Positions 54,276-64,000 of a stretch of 64,000 nucleotides of DNA are shown here, piece by piece (position 1 is the first letter of the stretch; the number at the start of each line of letters is the position of its first letter). This stretch comes from Ascaris suum (lineage: Eukaryota > Nematoda > Chromadorea > Rhabditida > Ascarididae). Both the position numbers and the translations under genes were made by a program. The notes beneath the pieces are model-generated. The model was not told where the DNA came from, ran no database searches, and saw only the letters and a program-made list of their open reading frames with translations. The stretch is taken from positions 10,436,322 through 10,500,321 of the forward strand of contig CM024173.1 of NCBI GenBank assembly GCA_013433145.1, written 5' to 3'.

Positions 54276-57200
54276 ATGCTGCTACTGCGTTGGAGGATGT
54301 TGTTTTTGTTATTTCTTCCGGAAGTGCATGCTCAAGTGCATATATTCGGAGCACCTATCGTTGCGATCAGTGGCACTATTTGCCATCTAAGACCATTCGG
54401 CTGTGACCTAAATTGTCCAAATGGATTTCGTTGGGGTATTGCAGGTGCTTGTTCATGTGTATGCAACGACGATCCATGTCAGGTGCGTTTGTGGGTATTT
54501 AGTTTATAGCGTTACAATAGCCGATGCACCGTTCACATTCATGATTTCAAATCAACTATTTTGCGCCGTATAGCTTTTACCTAACTATCAATGTGGGTCA
54601 ATCAGTCGAGCCTATTCTTCATGCTTATCAAAGGTAAACGAAGTGAAAATCACCTCTCTAAATCGACGGAAAAGGAAACCGAGTTTCCTTTATTTTAAAA
54701 TGCATAAAAATATATAGCCGATTAAGTGGCTGAATTTTCATATGGTTTTCACTAGTGAAAACACAAATAGGAGCGAAATCCACTACAATAGCCATTCAAT
54801 TGCAACGTTATTAGATCTTTGAGATGAACATTTGAGCTCTGAGGGAAAAAAATTTTCTAAATTTGAGCTAAATATTCCATCAGAACTACATAAAATTTTA
54901 CTGCTATAATGAAGGAAAAATTTTTTTGATATTCCGATTGAAAAAAAAAAACATTTCATGGAAAGATTGCAGCATCTTGGATGTATTCTCTTCTTTTATG
55001 GCATGATTTCTATTGCAAACGAAAATACGCTAATATTTTTTGGCGCTTAAAATAAAACGCTTTATAATATTTGAGAAATTTGCAAAGTTTTCTTGCTACT
55101 ATCTAACGCTTTATCATTTGAATTCTCATAACTGTATCGTTTCATCGTATGCCAACTTCTCTATCATTTTGTTTTCGTTATAATTACTTACTGAAATTTG
55201 ATTGCTATGAGGTCAATCCTGAAAACCTGATTCTGGATTTACTACATCAATAGGACTTTGACATAAGTAGAACTTTTATGCTCTTGAATTAGCTAATAGA
55301 GGTGGAATGTCTTGCATTATGCGCTTGTTCGCACATAAATTCACAAAATTGGTTTTACGTTCTTCTAGAGTAGTGCTTATATAAGGGAACTGATGCTGGG
55401 AAACATCATAGAAATGAGGTTAAGATAAAGGAGACCAATGATCCTTTGAGATTTTATGAAGGATATACGCATTCGTATTAACTTTGTCATTAATGAGACA
55501 TGATGTAGCAGATTGAGTTGAATGATCTAATTGTGTTTAAAGCAATCATTACTCATCCAATTCCATCACAAATGAGTAGGAAAATTTTGACTAAACTTTT
55601 TCTTCAACGATGAATTTTTTTTCCCCTAATTTGCATAATTCAAGTTTTTACTCATTTTCCATCGTAGTAAATAATTACTTGAATGAACTATGAAAAGAAT
55701 AGAGGAAAGGAATTGAATCTACACTAGATTTGCTCTGTGAAATTTTCGAGAGTGGTTCTTAGTTTATGACTGTTAAATAGAAAGTAGTATTCGCATCCTT
55801 CCTTCACCTTCTTCTTCTTCAAAAATCTGCTTGAGTATGCTTCTAGAGGTAAAAGGTTATTCACATTCATACATTTACCTAAATAGGTGTTAGATATTTG
55901 CGTGACTATTTTGTTGATCAATCTATGTTGTTGACCGCTAATCCTATAATAGTAACAAAAATGTAACGATTTTCTGAGGAGACGCCTAACTGAGTATGAA
56001 GTCACATTGTCTCATAAATCTGCATTCAAGAACAGCAATAGCGTGCATGAATTCTGTCGATTTTTTTTAGCAGAAACGGTGTGCTGCAAACGAGATGTGT
56101 CGTCGACGTCAAGATGGTGGATCTGAGTGTGTGGCTCGTATCGGTTGGTTATATCAATATTTATACTCTCTTTTGTGGTTTTCTTCAAACTATATCAGTT
56201 ATTTTTAATTAAAGTGTATGTACTCTGCTGTGCACTCCATCAAAAATTTGCCCAATGTTAAGTTGATGGATATCTTTGAAAAACCTGATCCTGAGTCAAA
56301 CATCAACGGCCTAGCTATCAATGCCGTCTCGAAGTTTATTCGTCAAGGCGATGAGAGTTAAAGCAGAAAAAAGTGTGAGAGAAAGAAATTAACATAAGGA
56401 TGATCGTTATATATTTGCACTTTTGTGTAATCATTACGATTCTTGTATTGCAGAATTGAATGAAATTTCACGCAATCGTTACATTTGAAGTGAAATATTT
56501 GTTTAATCAAAACTCAACGTTTGTATAGATAAAAAGTTGATTTGTTTGCTTTCAAATGGCTGACTTAAACAATAACTGGACCGTATTAGAGCAGAGTTCA
56601 ATATTTCCTTCTTTTTTTGAGCTATTTTGATATTTTCTTTTGTGAAATTAACGAGCATCAAATAATATTTTATTCTCCTTTCTTCGCTATTACTCTATTT
56701 TTCACTGTTCTTTTCGCTCGGATAATATTTTCACTTGCTTCCGCGATCATCTTGAATCGCTTCTTAGTTTCACTCGTCCAAATTCAAATTACAATATCAA
56801 TGAAAATTTCAAAGAAGCAATTGTTCGATATTTTTCAGTTGATGTGTCAATATTGGTGGTGTATCGTTTGATGATCGAACTTTTTCCTGTCTATTTGAAA
56901 TTAATTCTGATCTCTTCCTCTTCTATAGCTAAACGAAAGCTATTTTGCAATCGCAATAAACTGTTCTGTGTTAGTGGCCTAGTGCTTAGCGTTTGAAAAT
57001 TTTCCAAGAAAGTTGAGAAAAAGACTGCTAAGTTGGATAAAATTTTGTGAAAGCCATTCTATTGTCCTTGTGTTATCGAATGTCACTGTGTTGTAGATGT
57101 TGAAATCTAATTCAGAGGAGTTTTGGGAGGACGAATATTTTGCGAAATAAGCCCTGTGGAATCCCATTTGAGCAAGCTAAGAACAAATATGCTATCGCGT

Positions 57201-60200
57201 TTCAAAATTCTAACTCTACGTTGTCGTTCAATTAAATTACGTTCATTGAGGAATTTTCATAATAAACTCTTGCCGGAAATCTATCCAATAAACTCCTGCC
57301 GGAAATCTATCCAGTAAACTGCTGCCGGAACTCTATCCGATAAACTCCTGCTGGAAATCTTGGGTGATTTAAATAACTATTGTGATACTTTGTTCGTTGC
57401 TCTTTCTATAGTCATCAGGTATCACAAAACTGCTGACGTTTGCTTTAAAAAGCGTTGTCTCGAGGGTTCTCGAGAGTGTTGCTGAATTGCTTCCGTAATC
57501 AATGTGTTAAAGAATCATATGTTGGAATTTTATTCAACGTTTTTCATAGTATCTTTTATTCCGAAGTTAACAAAATATTTTTTTCGATTCATCATTTTAA
57601 GTGAATCAAGAAATATTTCGATTTTTCTCCTTTAAAATCATCATTCCATTCCCAATGTACATATCAAAAATAATTCAAATCGACATATTTTCCATTTATG
57701 CATTGAAAAATTTATGAAATTATTCGTAGAATTTAACAACATATTTGCATGAGATATTGAGAATAAAACATTTTCGTTGAAGTCAATTTTATGATTGGAA
57801 TCGGTTGTAAAAACATCGCAAAATGATTAAAAGATTTAAGCAGTGCAAATGTTTGATAATCCAGCGAAAAAAAAAAAATCATCTCTTCGTTGAACAAGTT
57901 TTCACTATACATTCCATTCGTTCATAGTTCTTTTTAAAGCGTTGTTATTTTGTTGGGAAATTTCTTCACAAATTTACTAACAAAACATTCGTTTTCTGCT
58001 ATCGCAATATAAAATTTCTTTTCGTCGCTCATTTATATTTCAATGAAAATTTATTGCAAATCTCATCGTCCATCAAATATTTATGCAGAATAAAATTTTT
58101 GTGCCTTTGCAAGAGAAAATTATAATTGAGTGAAAAATATATCGTCAATATTTTCAAAAATAATTTTGAGTATAGTGAATGGTGAGAAGAATAGTTAGTG
58201 GATGGAGTACTTGACTCATTTAACTGCTTCATAACATTTCAAAAAAAAACATTTCATGACGAAATCACTTAAAAAATTCTTCATCAGCTATTACTATTGT
58301 AACTAAAAATGAGTTATTTTACATCAAAATATATTACAAGTTTAGTTGGCATAGAGATATTCAAGCGCCGATAATTTAGCGAGTTAAAAAAGCAGCAAAA
58401 TATTCACACCGTTCGATAACGACGCTCACACATCGTAAATGACCCCATATTTAAGGACATTACTTCATCATTAAATTATGAAAATAAAGCAATTAATGCT
58501 TCAATTGGGAATATGTTAACGTCGAGAAAACCTCATAGTATTTTTTGTCATAAATAAGGCCATACTAATGTTCTAAGACGTAAATGGACTATAAAGTTTC
58601 GATTTTCTGCTGTATTTTATATGTATGAGGTAAGATGAGCTAAAAGTGAACTTTACAACTTTTCAGTAGTGTGTTTACTTTTAATAGCCCGATTTATTAC
58701 TTATTTACTTATTTACTCATTTTCTTATTTATTTATTTATATAAGCAACAAAGCAATCATTCGAAATAAATATCTCTTCATATCGCTTCTAATTCCACTT
58801 TGTAGAAGTTGTAAGATCGCGTGCCACGAATTTTTATTATCATTTGATTTCAAACTATAATATGCAAATTATTGGTCGAAAAATAATCGTATATTTATTT
58901 GCATTTTAGTCAAAAATTTGTATATCAAATTCTTCGAAAAAATTTTACAATTTTGAATTAAATGAATGAGTTTAACAAACAATATCGGCCATTACGATAT
59001 TTTGCTGTAGGGAAATATTTTTATAGGATTTAAGTCTTCAGAGCTGGATTGTGCAATTTTTTTCTCGAGCTTTAAAATAATTCTGTATGCATTTGGGAAG
59101 GTTCGAAATGATTCACGATGATGTTTGTATTATTGCTAACTAAAAATGTGTCGTTATTTTTTGAAAAGTTTAGAGCGCTATCTTCAATATGAAGATAGCT
59201 AAAAAAAAATTATTGTTTGCGAATTTGGATTCAAATAATTCTGAGTTACTAAAGAATTCTGGCGTTCGACTTTTGTTACCCAACGTAACGCACAACAATT
59301 AGTGGATGGAACTAGGTGTGCACAGCGATTGTGCATCAGATAAAACTCTTCAACATGTTAACTAGCAAAAATTATATGTATGTGTATGTCGATATAATAG
59401 ACATTTCCGGAGGAATTATACACATACGTAATAACAAATAAATTAATAGGCGTATTTTTTGTATAAATATATACATACATTTTTGTTCATTTACTTATTC
59501 ACTTAGTTCATTTTTTTTAAAATTTTGATGTGGGAAATTCGATATTTATTCTTTTTTTTTTACAGTTTCGCATCCGCATGTTGTTTTCAGTTTTTATTTT
59601 GAAGAAAAATTGGAATAAATAGCGAAGATGCGACATCTTTATTTCGTCAAGATTTTCTGCCCTTCGATATGATGACTTCATGCTCGTGTTTATATTCGGC
59701 ATCTATATGTTCGTCTCTTTGCTCGATAGATTCAACCGAATTTCGAATGGACGATCATAGATATTTAAATGCACTAAAAAACATGGATTTATTTTTGACT
59801 TTTAATCGAAAACTACAAACAATCAAATTTTTTTAAAGGAGATTTGAATGAATAGTCGAATCGATTCGAATATTAAAGTGATATTTTATGAGTTTAATTT
59901 TTTTCTCAATAATATATGCGACATTGATTGATCAGATGATCGATTTGCAAAATCAAAATATATCATGCGATCGTTTCTTTTCTGCAAACTTTCTACTTAA
60001 ATGTTATATGGATCGACGATTTAAATAAGAGTGAAAACGTTGATATTTTGGAAGTCTATAATTGTATGAATAAATTCTGAGATCATCCACACTAATGACG
60101 ATAGTATGTTGATAAAATTGCCTAGTCGCTACAATCAATGGACCTGTTTTGCATCGGGTTCGATGTGCTTAAGCAAGAGAGAAGAACACGTTATCGGCTA

Positions 60201-63200
60201 ATCTCTTTATTTTGCGTTTTTCGATCGTATTATTTACCACCTGTTATTGCACATCTTTTTTATTTGCTTTCAGCCCAAATACTTGAAAAAGATTATTTCG
60301 ATTTAAGAGATTGATTTCAAAGAAACGAGTTCAATATGTTTTTCGAATCGTCCATTTGAAATCCGCATTAATGTCAACGTTGCCTTCGTGAGTATATGAG
60401 TATCTGCTTTCGTTTGCTCGATGATTTCAATAACTCCAATTTGTGAACCGCTGAATTAGTAAAAAGAAATTTGAAGCATAGAATGTGCACTTACTATAGA
60501 TTTTTCCACTAGTTTATCAAGTTGACCTATCATCTTCAAGAAGAAATATGGCCTGTTTGAAGATACCTGAAAACTTGCATGAATTTGGCAATTTGCCAGG
60601 GTTCGGTGATCGGCTCACGACACAGAAAAGAGCACCAGAGAGGAGCTAATCGGATGTGCGATTTCGCATTCTTCTCATTTATTTAACCAATTTGACAAAA
60701 ATGCAAAATGAAATTTTCATATTCCAACGCGCTCTCATCACTCTCATATAATTGATTGATTGGCTGTTAATCGATCGGTGTGAAATGAAAATCTCAGCGA
60801 TGTAAGACACATGAAGATTTCCTGAAACTCTTAACATTTTGAACTCCTTTCAAAAGTGATGGATTATTGTGGAAGATGATGAGAGGAGTCATCACAGTGT
60901 CTCTGCGTGTTAAATTTCACAACGCTAGTTTTGCTGATTTGTGGTTAAAACTATCAAACAGACAGACAGACAGACAGACCGACAAACACATATGCATACG
61001 GCCTCTCTATAGTGCGCTTTTGAAAGCAATTTTGAGCAATTTTGCAACACGGCTTAAAAACGATTCCTTAGCAGTTTTATTTGTGTACGAGGAGGTTAAG
61101 ATCATTTGAAATACGAATGCATTATCACTTATGTTTAATTATTTGTTGGCGATTCATAGGATTAATTGGCATTTTGATCGAAAGTGCAAAAGCGTATGTT
61201 GTGTTGTTAGTTACGTTTGCGCGCTCACCTGTTTATTAAACGTTTGATTACCTTTCCTATTTAACGCGCAAATTTGTCGGCGAAAATTTCGATGGGAAAC
61301 ATTAGCAGTCGATATTGACCGCAGCTAGTCAACACCAATTACTTTTTCCTCAATTTTCGCTGTTGTGATATTATATAAAAGAGCTCAATGAGCTGATTCC
61401 AACGATTCGAATTAATCAGCATTGCCATTCATAATGAAGAAAACAGCTCAAAAATGTTTCATATAATTCGTGAAAATTATCGCTGCATAAGTTTTTTTTT
61501 TTCAACCAACGAGAACATCTCTGTAATCAACTCATCAGACTTTTTCATTTGATATCACTATGCTTCAAGTGGGAATAAAATTCTCAAAATTCTAAGAAAA
61601 ACTCCCTTTGACGAAATTGAAATAGCAAAAAAATGTTGAATTTTTTAATTAAAAATTTGTTTGCGGCAATTTCAGTAAACGTGGAAACGATCGTTATTTT
61701 CGCCATAAGAGATTTTCATTATTTATGTTTTTCTATCCTCCTCCATTTTCGCCTTTTTGTTTTCGCCATGTGAGCGTTGTTCAGTTAGTCCGTCGTGCAT
61801 AAGTTTAGAAGTCAGATCTTTCTTCGACAACTTAAGTATTGGAATTTATCTTGTTGATTTCGGTTATTGAAACGTTTCAGGATTAAACACAGAATACTTT
61901 TCGCGCTATATCCCTTCATACCGTAAATTTATCTTTAGCGAGTTCAACTCGTTCCTTCTTCTCTAAAGCCTTTCTCTGAGAATTAGGAAGGCCTATGTGA
62001 GCATCTCGATAAAGAGGGGCATCAGACAAGCAAAGGCATCGGGTTAAGATGTTATGTGGATTCCTAAAGTATTCTTGATCAGGATAAAATATCAGTAGTA
62101 CAAATATAAAGATGTTCAAAATATCAACTCCAAATTCGTGGAAAACTGTCTATCGCTACTAAAAATTATTTCATTCACTCATAGTTCTTAAAAAATTTGC
62201 TCTCAATATCGTTTTTGTGGCATAGAAATAAACAACACACAACAATATATTGGAACGAATATTGTAACAATTGCACATACCATAACTGATTTACAGTATC
62301 GAACGCACCGATCGAATCATATTCAAAGCCGGGCGAATGTCCACGTCTTGTGGGTGGTGTTTGCGTGTTCAGGTGCAATTCGGATGCACAATGCGCCGGT
62401 GCACTGAAATGCTGCAACAACGGTTGTGGAAGAGAGTGTGCAGTCGCCATCAGCTCTTCACCAGTGGTCGTCGATCGTCCTATCCGTCCAATCACAGCTT
62501 TACGTATGCTGATTTCAATATGCAAATGCCATAACTATGCAATGCTATCGCATAGGGATTCACATAAATTGAAACATTTGGCATGGTATTCCTTTCAGCA
62601 ATTATTATGTGGGCTGGAATTGAGTGCCGGTTTTCATGAGTCCAAATAGCCTCACTTGGCAAGTGGTCATCCCTGTAACCGTCATTCGCTCATCTTTCGG
62701 TAAAACATTCGAGAAAAAACTCTTTCTCTAAATAACTTGTCAAAATTTGTTCATATATTAACAATAAAAGGTTTTTCTCTGTGAGGTGTTCAACGACTGA
62801 AATAAATGACTAGAGCGGTAGAGACTTTTGTTACCCAACACATCGTGTCGATTTTCTATTTTGCAGCGCGAAGAGAAGCACAACAACTTCCATCACCATT
62901 TGAAAGTAAGCCTCATATTTATTTCGCTTCTATTCATTAGAATTTCTCTCTTTTCTTTTTTAGCAAAATAGATGAGTTTTTCAATCAATAGGTAAAGAAC
63001 AAATTAAAGAATGAACGGCGATAGCTATATTCCACACAAATAATAAGATTGTAATAGGTAGGTTATATTTTCAAACACACTAATATTTCCGGTCTCCTTC
63101 ACCGGAACATCATTCATGGTGATCATAATATATCACAGATCATGCAGATGAATTACATGTTGTTAGGAGTGAGGCGTACACAAAACGTCCAATGATCTTC

Positions 63201-63759
63201 ATTGAGATAATCTTTTTTTTTTTGGGAAACGAGGAGCAAAGCGAGAGGATAATACGTCAATAACTTATGTTCTCTAAAGAGAGTCTTGAAAAATTTATTT
63301 CAGAACAATGGAATCGATTTTAGTAGAAAAATAGGATGCATTTCAAAATTACTTTTAAGATTGAGCGTTTCTATTATAAATTTTTTCATAAATATGTGAG
63401 AAAATTTCCGTAGAAATTCCTTCTTTCTAAATTCTCTTATGTGATCGTTTATCAAGTGCCCATAAATGATGCAGATGTTGGCGTTCGAATTGGAATATGT
63501 CCATCAAGAGCGAATATAAGAAATAAGGAGTGCACAATTGAATGTCTCAAAGATACGGATTGTAATTCTGTGGATAAATGTTGTACGAATGGTTGTGGTC
63601 GTGTTTGCTCTCCACCAGATAAAGCTAGCGGTATATCATTTTATTTCTGATTTCATTAACTTATTCATCGAAAGTTTTTCATTTTATGTACAACATTCTG
63701 TTTTCAAATATTTCTTTATAGCTCTAAAAATAGTAGAGATATGTAAGGGAGATGCATAA
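54276..63759 (+). CDS. Secreted antistasin-like / double WAP domain protein
   Basis: Six exons: 54276-54482, 56071-56143, 62297-62503, 62867-62905, 63475-63630 and 63722-63759. They join in phases 0-1-1-1-1 and total 720 bases, giving 239 residues and a TAA at 63757-63759. Residues 1-19 form a signal peptide (LLLRWRMLFLLFLPEVHA). A cysteine-rich antistasin-like region follows ('GCDLNCPNGF', 'CSCVCNDDPC', then 'KRCAANEMCRRR' from exon 2). Exon 3 encodes a full WAP four-disulphide core ending 'ALKCCNNGCGRECA'; exon 5 encodes a second ending 'DKCCTNGCGRVCSPP'. Each WAP unit shows all eight cysteines. Both domain types are known in extracellular serine-protease inhibitors, so inhibition is inferred. 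Exon 2 may start at 56074, and exon 5 at 63457 in the same phase. No clear AATAAA is seen after the stop. Confidence 0.82.
54483..56070 (+). other. Intron 1 of the WAP gene
   Basis: The donor is GTGCGT after CAG at 54482, and the acceptor is a T-run ending TTTTAG at 56070. The acceptor is followed by CAG, so a NAGNAG-type choice of one Gln more or less is possible. No other feature is seen inside. Confidence 0.65.
57261..57360. repeat. 26-bp tandem repeat, about 3.8 copies
   Basis: Units begin at 57261, 57287, 57313 and 57339, the last incomplete. The consensus is a TAAACTCCTGCCGGAA core followed by CTATCC. Units differ by one to four bases, so the array is somewhat old. It lies in the 6.2-kb intron of the WAP gene. 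Confidence 0.92.
58690..58743. repeat. TTTA/TTAT-rich simple repeat
   Basis: Imperfect tetranucleotide repeats of the TTTA type interrupted by TTAC units. They produce a spurious hydrophobic reading frame. Confidence 0.7.
60959..60980. repeat. (CAGA)n microsatellite
   Basis: Five tandem CAGA units followed by imperfect copies. Confidence 0.9.
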
Positions 63760-64000
63760 CCATTACATAGATACTTAAAAATACTGTTTCAATTCCCTTC
63801 AGATTAGGTCTAAAGCAGTGGCAAAAATGCAATCGGGACGAGAATTTATACTGAGAATATTGGAATGGATGGATTTTTGCGATGAAAACTATAGGAAGCA
63901 TAGAACAATCGTATTCTTCGATACCAAGAAAAAAAGAATTCTTTAATGTGCTTTTGAAAATAATTTTGACCGCCAAATTCATACTTCAACTGAACATATA

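Larger units (their letters stand above)
56144..62296 (+). other. Large 6.2-kb intron of the WAP gene
   Basis: The donor is GTTGGT and the acceptor is GATTTACAG. The intron is much longer than the others in this gene. It holds a 26-bp tandem repeat, a (CAGA)n run and TTTA-rich stretches. No further cysteine-rich exon was spotted, though a small one could be missed. Confidence 0.6.

Overview
The window is AT-rich animal DNA with small phase-matched exons, introns of a few hundred bases to several kb, long TA microsatellites and poly-G tracts. It is most likely from a parasitic nematode. The best evidence for a nematode is a 22-base segment at 41110-41131 that matches the nematode SL1 spliced leader at 20 of 22 positions, together with the general gene style. 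A spirurine (filarial or ascarid-like) species would fit, but the sequence does not fix the species.

Positions 939-28270, minus strand: one large gene fills the left 28 kb. It encodes the nematode orthologue of MASK / ANKHD1 / ANKRD17, the multiple-ankyrin-repeat single-KH protein (mask-1 type). I could chain 35 coding exons with matching intron phases into one open frame of 1592 codons. It starts at an ATG at 28270 with an in-frame stop just upstream. The order is a helical N-terminal region, a first ankyrin block, a long low-complexity linker, a second ankyrin block, the conserved 'AKDRQAAEAN' helix and a lysine/arginine-rich stretch. The C-terminal KH domain expected in this family is not in the window and should lie beyond position 1.

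Positions about 28.3-45 kb: mostly gene-poor DNA with microsatellites, small repeats, stem-loops and a few open frames that I cannot assign. Between 39.7 and 41.6 kb is a more GC-rich patch that looks like a decayed element and contains the SL1-like sequence.

Positions about 45.2-48.7 kb, minus strand: a broken CR1-type non-LTR retrotransposon. Its ORF1 remnant, endonuclease, reverse transcriptase and C-terminal tail are in the expected order. It carries frameshifts and a degraded reverse-transcriptase catalytic box, and its 3' end points at the longest TA microsatellite.

Positions about 48.8-53.7 kb: no gene seen. At 53.74-54.24 kb is a GC-richer island open on both strands. Positions 54276-63759, plus strand: a six-exon gene for a secreted protein of about 239 residues, with a signal peptide, an antistasin-like cysteine region and two complete eight-cysteine WAP domains. 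Such proteins are usually extracellular protease inhibitors. The two confident genes have no evident functional link.
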